Assembly: GCF_023065955.2 (NCBI RefSeq)
Contig: NW_026622997.1
Coordinates: 19,324,001 to 19,388,000, forward strand
Source: Ursus arctos
Taxonomy: Eukaryota; Chordata; Mammalia; Carnivora; Ursidae
Reading direction: 5' to 3'
Length of the DNA stretch: 64,000 nucleotides
Each line of letters opens with the position of its first letter. Position 1 is the first letter of the stretch. Shown in pieces: positions 1-10,689 of the stretch. Under the pieces are notes generated by a model. That model saw only the letters and a program-made list of their open reading frames with translations, had not been told where the DNA came from and did no database searches. A program made the translations under genes and the position numbers.

Positions 1-199
1 AACAAAACAAGATGTTTTTTCTTGAGGTGTATTTCCTACTCACTGTCAAAAATTAAGAAATGCAGAAAATCACAAAGAATAAAACAAAACTCCCCAGTAT
101 TCTAGGTCCAGGGTTATCTTCCTAAGCATACCTAAAAATATATAAATTAGAAAAATTAGAATCATTCTGTCAATACTATTTTGTAATGTTTTGGCTCAG

Positions 200-600
200 A
201 AATATAGCCCTTCCCTGAAGTCTTGAGGTTGTCCCCTGTGTGTTGGTTTTCTAAGTAGAGTTTTAAAAAAAATTTATTTATTTGAGAGAGAGAGGGGGAG
301 CACACTTGAGTGGGGGGGGGGGTGGCAGAGGAGAGGGAGGGAAGCAGACTTTCCGCTAAGTACAGAGCCTGTTGCAATGTGGGGCTCTCCCCATGACCCC
401 GAGATCATGACCTGAGCCAAAATCAAGAATCGGTCCTTAACCGACTGAGCCACCAGGTGCCCCTCTGAGTAGATTTTAAACCTAAAAGACAGGGGTCATA
501 TTTCATGCCATTTCTACATACCTCAGAGAATATGAACGGGTCCATGGAACTCACTCAGTAAACACTTGAATGGACGAGGAAAATGTTAATGAATTAACGA
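200..600 (+). mobile_element. L2 LINE 3'-end fragment, split by a SINE
   Basis: The stretch from about 481 has the decayed form of an L2 terminus: a 'gacaggggtcatat' block, then 'cactcagtaaacacttgaatg'-like tail sequence. The part left of the SINE at 265-464 seems to belong to the same copy. It is an old, non-functional fragment. The identification is from remembered consensus and the left edge is uncertain. Confidence 0.4.
265..464 (-). mobile_element. Carnivora tRNA-derived SINE (CAN/SINEC)
   Basis: Reading the minus strand, a tRNA-like head (GGCACCTGGTGGCTCAGTCG type) is followed by the CT-rich body and an A-rich tail containing AATAAAT. On the plus strand this appears as poly-T-like sequence, then GAGAGAG, then a 3' CCACCAGGTGCCCC. 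Imperfect target-site duplications flank it: ctaagtagagttttaa at 251-266 and ctgagtagattttaaa at 465-480. A run of 11 G lies inside at 312-322. Such elements are moved by LINE-1 and encode no protein. Confidence 0.95.
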
Positions 601-699
601 ATATTTATTGAGTGGGAGTGGCTTCTCAGACTTCTTAGGTAACAATAAGCTGGATTTGAGGATTGGCTAACCCCAAAAGAATATCTCACTCTGGCTTGG

Positions 700-945
700 A
701 ATAATCCTCTGAACTTGAAGATAAGAGCTTGCTACTTACTAGGAGTTAAACATGGGGTGATCCATTCAAGCCCTCCTGGCCTCATTTTCCAACTGTGTAG
801 GTGAGAAATGTGTGCTTGCCTGCCTTATTATTATCATTGATTCTCTCAGCTCTGCCAGGGCTACGTGAGAACAAAATGTCATAGTATACGCAACAGCACT
901 CTACAAAATAAGAAGGTGTGTTATCATTCTTCTTTCTAACCTTGC
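700..945 (+). mobile_element. MIR SINE, degenerate
   Basis: The order 'gcttgctacttacta', then 'cctggcctcattttcc', then a TTATTATTATCATTGA block matches the MIR layout (core, 'cctcagtttcc' segment, 3' part). Many substitutions have accumulated, as expected for a pre-eutherian insertion. Confidence 0.45.
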
Positions 946-1290
946 TACCCAGTGTGAAACGTGCTCTGAATACGCAAAAAAATTGGCCCCAGCCACTGAC
1001 TGCATCCACTTCTTGGGAAGGTTACAGACTCCAAGTCGTCAGGATTTCTATTCCTTTTAAATGATTATGCTTTACTAGTATGTAGTTTCTCCTAGAATGT
1101 TAACCATATTTACACTGGTTTCTTGAAGTTAGAGTGCTCACTGCTAGTCCTTGACCCCCTTAAATCACGACTTTCTTATTCAAATTTTTGTATGCTTTGT
1201 GAATATCTTAAGTAGTTGTCGTAGAAAACAATGTGGTGTGGTAAATCTAATAAGTCTTTAATGTCTGAAGTATACATATTTTTTATATTG
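946..1290. other. Unassigned non-coding stretch
   Basis: I see no repeat family, long open frame or RNA-like structure here. The sequence is moderately AT-rich and reaches up to the palindromic repeat that follows. Confidence 0.5.
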
Positions 1291-1296
1291 GAGTTG

Positions 1297-1685
1297 ACAG
1301 ACAAAATACAGGATCTCACTTAAACTTGAATTTCAGATAAACAATAAATATGTTTGTAGGATAAGTATGTACCAAATATTACACGGGACATACTTATCCT
1401 AAAAACACATACATTATTTATCTGAAATTCAAATCTAACTGAATGTCATATCTTTTTTTTTTTTAAAGATTTTATTTACTTATTTGACAGAGAGAGACAG
1501 CCAGTGAGAGAGGGAACACAAGCAGGGGGAGTGGGAGAGGAAGAAGCAGGCTCTTAGCAGAGGAGCCTGATGTGGGGCTTGATCCCAGAACGCCGGGATC
1601 ACTCCCTGAGCCGAAGGCAGACGCTTAACGACTGTGCCTCCCAGGCGCCCCTGAATGTCGTATCTGTGTTTTTATTTGCTCACTA
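1297..1685. repeat. Long palindromic dispersed repeat, one arm split by a SINE
   Basis: The core arms are 1328-1370 and 1388-1430. They are reverse complements at 38 of 43 positions, around a 17-nt centre (1371-1387). Weaker pairing continues outward: 1297-1327 on the left matches 1431-1453 plus sequence resumed at 1651-1685 on the right, after a SINE. The whole would fold as a hairpin of roughly 75-bp arms. I recall similar hairpin repeats dispersed in mammals but cannot name the family; a short non-autonomous DNA transposon is one possibility. Confidence 0.7.
1454..1650 (-). mobile_element. Bear-type Carnivora SINE inside the palindromic repeat
   Basis: The copy has the ursid-like head and a GACAGCCAGTGAGAGAGGG body on the plus strand. 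Duplicated target ctgaatgtcatatct (1439-1453) recurs as ctgaatgtcgtatct (1651-1665), one mismatch in 15. It therefore entered the right arm of the older palindrome. Confidence 0.95.
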
Positions 1686-1690
1686 TTTGA

Positions 1691-2886
1691 GAATAGAATT
1701 CTTGGGTTATAATCTTTTCCTCTCAAAACTGAGAATAATGCACCATTATCTTCTAAACAGCACTGTGGAATCTAATTTTTGTTTTTATTTGGGCAACTTG
1801 TCCCTTTTCCCCCTTCTGAATACCTTTAGGGAATTTTCTTTATTTTTGCGGTATAAAATATTTTTAAGGACATACGGGAATTTCAGGCCTTTCATTGAGG
1901 CTCTAATAAGGTTTCTACGACTCCTGAAATTAGATTGCATATCTGGTACCTAATCTTCCTGACTTAAACTTTTCTATCCCTCCTCTTTCTGTCTGATTCT
2001 CAACTTTTTGAGGGTACCCGTGGTGTATTTGTAGCTCTGAATCTGTAAGCCGTAGCACAGTGAGAAAGAGAGAGAGTTGTAGAAACGTTGGCTAAGAGAT
2101 CAAATGGATAAATTGGGACTGTTAGGACCGGCCACACATTTTTCAAAGTCCTGCGTACAGTGTAGCTAAGTCAATGCACACTGGTTATCGAACAATATGA
2201 AGATAAAGATAACCTCCCTAACGACAGTTCTCTAACATAAGGAACACTCTTGAGAATAAAGGGACAGACGCTGGTTTCAAGGGAAGGGGAGATGAAAATA
2301 GTCTCCATTCCTGGTAGGGAGAGGAGATGGAGAAAAAAATGTAATTAAGAATTGTAGCCTAATAGGCTTTTATTTTTTCAGAGGCAGAGGGGAAACTCCT
2401 GTTTCATTTTGTCTCCCTTGCCGAAAGGCCCAGGAGTATGAGAAAGTCATTTTTCCCACTTTCTAGTGAATGGCAGCCAGTTGCCCCCACTGTGTGGCAG
2501 AGCAACATTCCAGCTCTTGAGAGCCCTGGGATTAGGGCCGGACAGATTGCCCCAAGAGAGGGGTGTGAAAGGTGACTGACTTAGGAGGCCATCAGCATGT
2601 TGGGAGGAAGCGAAATGCCCTTTGATGTCAGGCTACAGCCCTGAGTCAGAGACCTCAGTCCCAGTCTCAGACCTCTAAGACCAAAACATAGGGTGGATTT
2701 TACTGGGTAGCTCAGCTCTGAGATCTGCAGCCTCTAAAGGGTGGAGAGCTCAGCTCCCCTTCACTTTATTACCAGCCTCTCCCCTTTACCGTGATTGTAG
2801 CAAATAACTCACACTAGCCACGCAGTTCTGTAAATTCTGTGAATAAGACTTTCCTTGACTGCTTAGACTTTGGCACCAACTCATTT
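1691..2886. other. Unassigned non-coding stretch
   Basis: The left 250 bp is AT-rich and could be a very old LINE-1 fragment. From about 2360 to 2830 the sequence is mixed, with no repeat that I recognise. A 12-G homopolymer at 2887-2898 marks the right edge. Confidence 0.4.
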
Positions 2887-2918
2887 GGGGGGGGGGGGAG
2901 CAATAAAAATATTCTTTT

Positions 2919-3023
2919 TTAAAAAAGATTTTTAAGTCATCTCTACACCCAGTGTGGGGCTCAAACTCACAACCCTGAGGTCAAGAGTCACATGCTCCAC
3001 CAATGGAGCCAAACGGGCGCCCC
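2919..3023 (-). mobile_element. Short-type Carnivora SINE
   Basis: Only about 100 bp is present. The tRNA-like head (plus-strand end GGGCGCCCC at 3015-3023) and the short A-rich tail (AAAAAAGATTTTTAA) are joined without the CT-rich body. 'aaaaatattctttt' on the left and 'aaaaataagtgttcttt' on the right may be a decayed target duplication. Confidence 0.8.
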
Positions 3024-3279
3024 TTAAAAATAAGTGTTCTTTAAATGATCAAATCTTAGCTGTTGACCTCAGTCAGATTTAGGGGGATTCTGAATTGGTT
3101 CCCAACTGCCTTACATTCCTTCATCAGCTTATCATTTCTTCCATCATGTGAATATCCCATGGCATCTGATTTCCCATGAGATGCAATCCTTTAAGAATTA
3201 AGCAACTATGGTAACAACAGCTAAGCTCCCAGTTTTCTAGAATTCCATCCTGGAGTTATCTTCTTACACCGAGCTTGAG
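3024..3279. other. Unassigned spacer
   Basis: Single-copy-looking sequence between two SINEs. No coding or structural signal is visible. Confidence 0.4.
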
Positions 3280-3424
3280 GGGCTCCTGGGTTAAGCGTCC
3301 AACTCTTGATTTCAGCTCAAGTTTTGATCTCAGGTTCATGAGTTCAAGGCCCTGTTGGGCTCCATGAGGGGCGTGGAACCTACTTAAAAAAACAAAACAA
3401 AAACAACAACAACAAAACCAAACT
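3280..3424 (+). mobile_element. Carnivora SINE, older short form
   Basis: The head reads GGGCTCCTGGGTTAAGCGTCC and the copy ends 'tggaacctacttaaaa', followed by an (AAC)n-enriched tail to 3424. The target duplication is gagcttgag (3271-3279) and gaacttgag (3425-3433). It is the only plus-strand SINE in the first 24 kb. Confidence 0.9.
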
Positions 3425-3433
3425 GAACTTGAG

Positions 3434-5099
3434 CTCGGCACCATCTTGTATACAAACACTTAGATATTGGTTGCAACCCTGGAAGGTCCCAAGACCCTCT
3501 TGTGATTAGAAAGATGGAGTGACTTTAAGGGCCAAGAGGGAAAGGTCTCCCACTCTTAGGGCTGTGTCACCCCTCTTCCGGATGAAGTAAGATAAGATCA
3601 AGTCCTTGAGCAGCACCACTGCCGGTTTGTGAATTTGAGTATGGGAAAGTCACACTAGGGCTTTTCAATAGGCCTGCGTGTGTATGTAGGTCTATATATA
3701 GGCACGTAATACAACATTGATAGCTATGAGTTAGAAATCACGGAAATGAGCTACACAACTGGAGAAACGGATCAGACCCAGTATGGCGTCTTTTATCTTG
3801 CCTCTAGAAATCTGCCTTCTTCAGAACCAAAGTCTTGGCATTTCTAAGCATTTATTAAAACTCTGGCTGCTTTCTTGAATTAAGAGATTTGTCCTGGAGA
3901 AGACAACAAGGAAGGCGCCAGTCCCTGCCAGCTTGGAGATGGCTGGCAGCATTTAGGAGAACTTATAGTGATGTAGGGCAAAGAGGCTATTTCTGACTCA
4001 TGGGACTAAGTCTTACCTTGTGTGGAACATCATTTAAAGTATAATATTTTAGCATGCAATTCCAGGTCATGGAGGACCCATTATTCTATGCCTGTTATCT
4101 GGAGGGGCATGGCCTCGGTGTAATGGCATCATGAATATGCATGAAGGGAGGTCAAGCAGATGGCTCTGACATTAGGAAGAAATAAAATTCATCTTTAATG
4201 GATTTGACCATAGCTCCTATAAGCAGGCACCCCAAAGTAACATAAATACACACGATAAAATATGTGTAGGTGAGTTTTGTGATTCCCTCACCTTGTTAAG
4301 TGGAGTAAGTAATTTGCTACTTGATCAGAAGTGGGAGAGAATGTGTGCATTATCTCATGGCCCCAGACCACTTTAGCATTGCCTGCTCCCTCTCTTCCCC
4401 TTTCCATTCCCCATGATTGATTCCGTTGAGTGTAAAGTAATTGAGGAGCACAAAACTGCTGAATTTGGGGGAAACATCATTTGGGTTTTTTTATTCCAGG
4501 AATTATTGTAGATGGTACTGAAGAATCCTTTCAAAGCTGGGGATGTGGACGATCCTGGCAAAGTCAATTCTTGAAACAAGAATTTGAACAGAGGAGAGAT
4601 TGGACAGGCTAAGAGAAAGCAGCTGGGGCTGGTGTTGTCCAGAGAAGGTCGTCAAGTTTTGGGAAATCACAGTGTGGCCATAGCGATCGGAAGAGATGGC
4701 CTGGCGGAAGGGAAATGCTAGGCAGTGTCTGAGGTCTGGGCAAGAGGGCTCATATGCAGAGCCAGTTCTGGATTGCAGGTGGGTTTGAAGTACCGAAATA
4801 TGATTGGGCACAAGGAGGAAACCAAACTGTCTTGGCTTGTTTCTACAGCAGAGGATACCCACTGACGTGAGAGGACAATCTGATGATGAAAAGCAAGACC
4901 CTGCAGGGAACCTAAAGACATCTGGATGGGAATCCAGGCATGCGAGGTGCATTGGGAACCCAGAACAAATGATGGGGTAGCAGAGAGGCAGAGGCAGACA
5001 GAAAATGCTTGTGTTCTGGGAACAGTGTGCAGACATGGCATGCCTAGGTGGGGGCACAGAACCCTATGATGCAGAAACGGAGAAAGCTCAGTCAGCAGC
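3434..5099. other. Unassigned non-coding stretch
   Basis: No recognised repeat or gene. The minus strand is open for 184 codons at 4503-5057, but the product shows no known domain, signal peptide or usable motif, and a second frame is open over the same DNA. I treat this as chance. Confidence 0.4.
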
Positions 5100-5310
5100 A
5101 AGATGATAATAATACCAATGACCACATGAGCAAACATGAGTAACCGTAGCTAACACCTACTGAGTCATTACCATGTACTGGCCTAAGTGCTCGATCCTTC
5201 CATGTATGGAGGCCTAGAGAGACAAAGTATATGGTCAAGGTGACACGGAGCCAAGCGGCAGAGCTGGGATCTGAGTGCAGGTTGTCTCACTGCCGAGCTC
5301 ATAAACCTCC
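5100..5310 (-). mobile_element. MIR SINE
   Basis: On the plus strand: 'gctaacacctactgag', 'ggcctagagagac', 'gtcaaggtgacacggagccaagcggcagagctgggatctgagtgc' in broken form. This is the reverse complement of the MIR core and flanks. Confidence 0.65.
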
Positions 5311-5610
5311 TCCTTCTTGGATGGCTCCTAATAGAAGCTCCTTCTCTGAGGTTCTGGGAAGGCCTGGCCCCACAGCAGAGACACGTACAGGTAGACATCA
5401 AAAGCAGATCAGGGTTCTGCCAAAAGTAACATAAATATCAAGTCAGCTTACGTAAAAAAGACTGTAACCTAAAAACCCCCTGAAAAGTCATCTCTCCACC
5501 GTGCTCAAGATTGGCGAGGATCTTTATGGAAATCTATTTCTGTTTTGAGGTTATACAGAAAGCGATTAAAATATGAAGCGAGATATTGCTGGGGACTATG
5601 TGAGGTGGGT

Positions 5611-6055
5611 TGTGGGCTGAATTGTGTCCTCCTAGAAGATATGTTGAGGTCCTAATCCCCAGTAAACAGCGAATGTGATTTTACTTGGAAATAGGGTTTT
5701 TGCAGATGCAGTCGAGTTAAGATGAGGTTCTAATGAGTTAGGGTGGGCCCCAAATCCAACGACATGACCTTATGAGAGAGATTTGGGAGCACACAGATAC
5801 ACAGAGGGGAAGGCTGTGCGAAAGGGAGGCCGAGATTGCACTTGTGTTGCCATAAACCCAGGAACCCCAAGGACTGGCAGCAGCCACTCGAACCTGGAAG
5901 ACGCCAGGACGTAATCTCCCCCGAGACTTCAGAGGGAACAGGGTGCTGCTGACACCTTGATTTCAGATCTCTTGCTTCCAGAACCGTGAGAGAATAAACT
6001 TCTGTTGTTTTCGCCACCTCGCTTGTGGTCACTTGTTACCACGGCCCTGACGGGC
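5611..6055 (+). mobile_element. MLT1-type solo LTR (ERVL-MaLR)
   Basis: It opens TGTGGGCTGAATTGTGTCC and runs through the MLT1 landmarks: 'tggaaatagggttttt', 'gttaagatgaggttc', 'gggtgggcccc', 'tgacaccttgatttcag', 'gagaataaacttctgttgtt'. The AATAAA lies near 5994. No internal retroviral sequence adjoins it, so it is a solitary LTR. It is substituted throughout and presumably inert. Confidence 0.85.
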
Positions 6056-6079
6056 AGGGGTGACTTGATAAAATCTTCT

Positions 6080-6314
6080 CTTTTTTCTTTTTCTTTTTTT
6101 TTTTTTTAAAGATTTTTATTTATTCCAGCAAGAGAGTGAGAGAGAAAGAGAGAGACAACGAACAAGGAGAGGGGCAAGGGGAAGGGGAGATGGAGAAGCA
6201 AAAGCAGACTCCCCGCTGAGCAGGGAGCCTGGTGCAGGGCTCGATCCCAGGACTCCAGGATCATGACCTGAGCCGAAGGCAGATGCTTCACCGACTGAGC
6301 CGCCCAGGTGCCCC
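6080..6314 (-). mobile_element. Carnivora SINE with long T-rich tail
   Basis: The target duplication gataaaatcttct is exact (6067-6079 and 6315-6327). The tail is an impure poly-T of about 35 nt on the plus strand. It sits just downstream of the MLT1 LTR. Confidence 0.97.
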
Positions 6315-6390
6315 GATAAAATCTTCTTGAAAGTAATTCAACAAATGTATCAAAACATTAAATATTTATATTCTCGGGATTCCTATTTCT

Positions 6391-6606
6391 TTTTTTTTTT
6401 TTTTTAAGATTTATTTATTTATTTTTTAGAGTGGGCACGCACATGGTGTGGGGAGGGGCAATGGGAGAGGGACAGAGAGAATCCCCAGCAGACTCCTGGC
6501 TGAGCGTGGAGCTCTACACCGGGCTCGATCTCACGAACCTGACGTCACAACCTAAGCCAAAACCAGGAGTTGGTTGCTTAACTGACTGGACCACCAAGGC
6601 GCCCCA
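6391..6606 (-). mobile_element. Carnivora SINE, diverged
   Basis: It is flanked by ggattcctatttct (6377-6390) and ggatttctatttct (6607-6620). The body is more substituted than its left neighbour's (GTGGGCACGCACATGG in place of the GAGAG tract). The two insertions are independent, 76 bp apart, in the same orientation. Confidence 0.95.
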
Positions 6607-6689
6607 GGATTTCTATTTCTAATACTCTAGCCTAAAATGCTGTTTATAGATTGAGATGCAGAAAAGCTTTCTTCATAATTAGTTGTTGC

Positions 6690-7100
6690 GTTATGTATAT
6701 TTTTCAAAAGGAAACCACCCAGTAGCCAATAAGGAGGAATGATTAAATAGACTATGGTATACCTGCAGGGGAGAATGTTATACAACCATTAAGACATTTT
6801 AAAAACAGTTTTCAGTGATATGGGAAAATATGTTTTATGATGTTAAATGAAGAAAATCAAGAAATAAAATATTCCATTCAATACCATTGTAATTCCATTA
6901 AAACAGGCACAGGCAGAAACCAGAAGGAAATACGTCAAAAGATTAATGGTGATTATCTCTGGGTTTTGGGACTACGGGTGACATTTTTTTTCTTTACGTC
7001 TTTTGGTATTTTGAAAATTATCTGTAATAAGCATATATTACTTTGTATAATGAGAAAAAAAGTGCTTGTAAGGAAAACTTACAGGAATTGTTATTCGAGG
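6690..7100 (+). mobile_element. Ancient LINE-1 (L1M/HAL1-like) 3' fragment
   Basis: The text follows the tail-end order of old LINE-1: 'ggaatgattaaatagactatggtatacc', 'atgttatacaaccattaa', 'gatatgggaaaatatg', 'ttaatggtgattatctctgggtt', 'tatttgaaaattatctgtaata', in broken form. A 114-codon open frame at 6837-7181 falls inside and is not a gene. Confidence 0.6.
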
Positions 7101-7190
7101 GTTACAAAGGAAGGGTCAAGTGAAAAGTTACCTGCAAAAAATAGACATGCGTCATTGTTATTTACAGTGATAATATTATAGAGGCAAATT

Positions 7191-7385
7191 TTTTAAAAGT
7201 TTTTTTTATTTATTTGACACAGAGAAAGAGACAGAACAGAGAGAACGAGCGGGGGGAGCTGCAGGCAGAGGGAGAAGGAGAAGCAGGCTCCCTGGGAGCC
7301 CCACACAGGGCTCGATCCCAGGACCCTGAGATCATGACCTAAGCCAAAGGCAGGCCCTTAACTGCCCGAGCCACCCAGGTGCCCC
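7191..7385 (-). mobile_element. Carnivora SINE
   Basis: It ends on the plus strand with CCACCCAGGTGCCCC at 7371-7385. The flanks 'gaggcaaatttttt' and 'ggggtaaatggttttt' are at best a decayed target duplication. The 3' part lacks several bases of the usual 'gctgagcaggg' segment. Confidence 0.9.
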
Positions 7386-8609
7386 GGGGTAAATGGTTTT
7401 TAATGTCAACAATATTAATGATGCTTAGGGTTACTCAGAGGTTTATAGCACCTTACAGGGCTTATAGCCTGCAAAACATTTTCATCTGACATGTCAATCT
7501 CATTTGATGAGTTAAAAAGACTAGGGATTGTTATACTTATTTTCTGGAGGATGCTGAATCCTGAGATGCTGGTGGAATTGGGTACTCCAGGATTGCAGCT
7601 GGCCTCGGGTAACCGCAGTGTGGCCTGAGTTCTGTTCTCACTGTTGCAAGCGTGAGCCCAGTGCATCCCAGCTCCCTCCTCTACAACGTCAGAGAGCTGC
7701 ACAAAAGGTCCCTTCTGGCTCTAAAATCCTATGATCCTAAAGTCCATGCGGGCTTAAGAGATGGAGATCTGCGTTGGCAGTCTTTTAACTTTCTGATTCC
7801 CCTGATTTCTTCCCAGAGATAAGATAATGGTGTAAATTTAAAATGGGCTCTCATGTGTTCTCTCTCTCTCTCCACTTCTGCTCCAAGCAGCAATTCCTGA
7901 AATATCCTTTTTATCTCTTCGTGAATGCTAAATAAGAGAGCTCTGTGGCTGCAAACTTCATACTTTCCCAGCTGACCCCTCTTATGCACAGAGGCTCTGG
8001 AAACATCGATACCTTCATATGCAATGATGTATTGATTACAGTGTCTCAGTGACAGGGTCGAGGGCCACTATGAAATAGAGTCCCAGGCTGTCTGCACACT
8101 CTCTCGAACCTGACAGCTTCTCATCAGACAGGCACTCCCCCACTCTGCCTGCCTCCTCTCTCCTGCCTCCTGTTACCCACACAGTAGAATCATAAACTTG
8201 AAAGACTGGTGGGGAGCTTGACAAGTCAGCTTACCTGGCTCTGGGACGGGGCTGAGAATGGCTCCTACATCATCCCCAGCTTTCTTCCCTTATGGAGGCT
8301 CTCATCATTTGATAACCAATTCCAGGGCCAGAGGAAAAGGCGTCAGAATATAAAGTAAGAGTTCCACTTCCCACATGCCATTTGCGTTTGAGTATAAATT
8401 ATAAAGGGCACTTTAATTCTGCGTCCCAGTTTCCAACAGTCCAGGGACCCGACTCTAATGGATTCATCTGAAATTGCATTAGCTCCGGCCCCATCATTCC
8501 TGCTCTGTTTCACAAGCTTGCCTGGAGGAGGCTGATAAATTGAGTCCTGCCAATCCGATCACCCGGTCGCCTCAGGGGAAAGCTTTGAGGGCTTCTCTCC
8601 AACCTTGGC
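7386..8609. other. Unassigned stretch with a possibly conserved block
   Basis: No repeat is recognised. The part at about 8380-8600 looks single-copy, with 'gtataaattataaagggcac', 'tctgaaattgcattagctcc' and 'ggctgataaattgag' in a balanced background. That texture is common in conserved non-coding elements. No splice-flanked open frame is evident. Confidence 0.35.
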
Positions 8610-8860
8610 ATCCATTCATAAACATCTATTAAGTACTTACTAAATGCAAGGCGAAATCCAGGGCCTTTACTTTTCCTTTTTTCCTTCCTCCTTCCCTTCC
8701 ATCTTTGCTGGGGAAGTGCTGTTTGAGTCCCAACTTAGAGCGTGACAGATGCAGGGGAGATACAATGACAAATTACAGACAGTCACTGCCAAGGAGGAGC
8801 TCACAGTTGGTGGGGGCAGGCGGGGGAGGGAGGCATAAATAAAGATTAGGCGGCCTGCTG
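8610..8860 (-). mobile_element. L2 LINE 3' end
   Basis: The plus strand shows the reverse of an L2 terminus: 'ccattcataaacatctattaagtacttactaaatgcaagg', later 'cagtcactgccaaggaggagctcacagttggtggggg', both broken by substitutions. A CTTCC-rich insert at 8675-8700 interrupts it. Confidence 0.65.
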
Positions 8861-8890
8861 GAGAGGGGTGAATCCGCACTCGGCCAGGCC

Positions 8891-9105
8891 CCCTGGGTGT
8901 GAATTCCTGCTCTGGCCCTCTTTAGCCCTGTGGTCTTGTGACGGACCTGTCACTTCCGGGAGCTGTTTCCTTACGTGTAAAATAGAGGGAGGTATACCCC
9001 TCTCCAAAGGTGGGCATGAAGATTCAATAATGTCATGTATGTAAAGCATCTAATACAAAAATCTGGGTCATACTGCATATTAGTAAATGCCGGTTTCCTT
9101 CTCTG
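8891..9105 (+). mobile_element. MIR SINE
   Basis: The core 'tgtgaattcctgctctggccctc', then 'ctgtggtcttgtgac', 'gctgtttccttacgtgtaaaatag' and 'ttagtaaatgccgg' follow the MIR order almost end to end. Confidence 0.75.
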
Positions 9106-10689
9106 TCAGATAATTACTAATGTGACATGGTAAGTGTTAGGATAATCAGAGTTGTATATCCTTGGAGGAAAAGAGAGGACTTGGGCTCTGAAGCATCTGC
9201 CTACTCAGGGGCACAGTGGGGGTGGAGGTGGGGGAGGTGTGCCATAGGGGGTTAATGTCACGGGTTATGAGAGTTCGATGAGCTTCCTGGGCAGACAGTG
9301 AGTCCATGGAGAAATTGACTGAAGATTCACCTTTCCCCTAAGATTTGTAAGCAATTCACTTGCTAGGTGATGTCCTCGAAGGAAAAGGAACTCACCCTGA
9401 GGAGAGAGTGGAAATGCACCATCTGGTTTGGGATACTGGCTGGGGATTGACAGGATGCATTTGAGGGTGGTGGTCAAACTGTTTCCTGGTCTCGCCTCCC
9501 GCATGGGTCAGGTTCCCCCAGAGTGGGTGAGCTGCAAGGAAGCAAACAAACAAATTAAAGGAAAAAACCTGAATCATAATAGGTGCTGCTGGAAACTCCC
9601 TGTGGCTCCAGAGGGTTTAGCATGAGCTGGATGAGGACCATTGTGCTCTGACACAAGCATGGTTGCAGACGAAGCTAACGGTAGTGAGGTGGTAAGCTGA
9701 GCTCAGGATGGTGAAGGCTGGGGCCACAGAAACACCACCTGTGTAACAAGTGACATCTATCTATGCAGTGACCAGAGAGCCGTACATAGACTGAGCGTCT
9801 GGGTAATAGGGAAAAAGAGTAAATGTCACAAAATGTGGAAGTAGAAGACCATCATGGTGGTTCAAGGATACATGGTAGAAACAGAAGGGATTTCTCCAAA
9901 CAGAATGAAGATACTTGAACTTGACAAGACATTGTAGTACTTGTCATGGATCCAGTCACTGCTGAGGGCTCTTCTCTTGCGACCCCTATGACCATAACTG
10001 TGTGGCCCAAGTGAGGGTACCTGACCTGAGGGAAGCATTTTAAAGGCCTTCCAGAGGCCTCCAAGGTGGGCTTGACAATCAGAATCTCAGTTGTTGAGAG
10101 TATTGGAGTAGGGAGATATTTGGCAGTTGGTAGAGCTATAGATATGGATAGATCCAGAGAGAAGCAGACATAGAAAGAATAACTGCGCTCTAGAATGAAC
10201 TTCATGAACCCTAGCTGATGATGAGACAATAAGACAACTCAGTTCCCAAGAGCTCCCACTGGTTCCCGGACAAATTCTCTGCTCCAGTTTCTATAACATT
10301 CCACTGGGCTACTCCTCCGTGCTCCATGGGCATGGTTCCTTGCCTGGAATATCAAGAGTCATTGTCACCAGTGTTATTAGCCTTAAAAACACCTGCCTAC
10401 AGAGTGCTTGTCTCAACCCCCAATGCCTAAATTTTGTTGGTAGTGGTAACAGCAGGAGACTCTCATTCAGACGTTCCACAGTCTTCCACTCTATCTCCAG
10501 GCTGCCAGGGCCCAGGAAAACCATGTTAATATAAAGGTTCTAGGTACTAGCGAAATCTGACTGCTTGAGAGGTCCAGAAGACTCTCAATGGAGGTGAAGC
10601 AAGGTGCGACATGTTCCCAGTGAAGGCACGACTCCAGCTCGTGTGTAGGTATGGAGGTATGAAAGCTCAGGTCATGGGGATAAAGAGCT
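9106..10689. other. Unassigned stretch, possibly old retroelement
   Basis: I recognise no family between 9106 and about 10690. Several frames of 60-125 codons are open on both strands without any domain. An old retroelement interior is possible for 9640-10560 but cannot be shown by eye. Confidence 0.3.

Noticed and set aside
2887..2898. G homopolymers (also 312-322, 31475-31485) considered as G-quadruplex sites
   Set aside because: Each is a single G run without the other G tracts needed nearby for a convincing quadruplex. They may also be prone to sequencing error.
4503..5057. 184-codon minus-strand open frame
   Set aside because: No domain, no signal peptide, biased composition, and another frame is open across the same DNA. 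Length alone is weak evidence in 64 kb of six-frame sequence.
5611..6055. Possible exon-like gene end with AATAAA
   Set aside because: The whole segment matches the MLT1 LTR order, so the polyadenylation signal belongs to the LTR.
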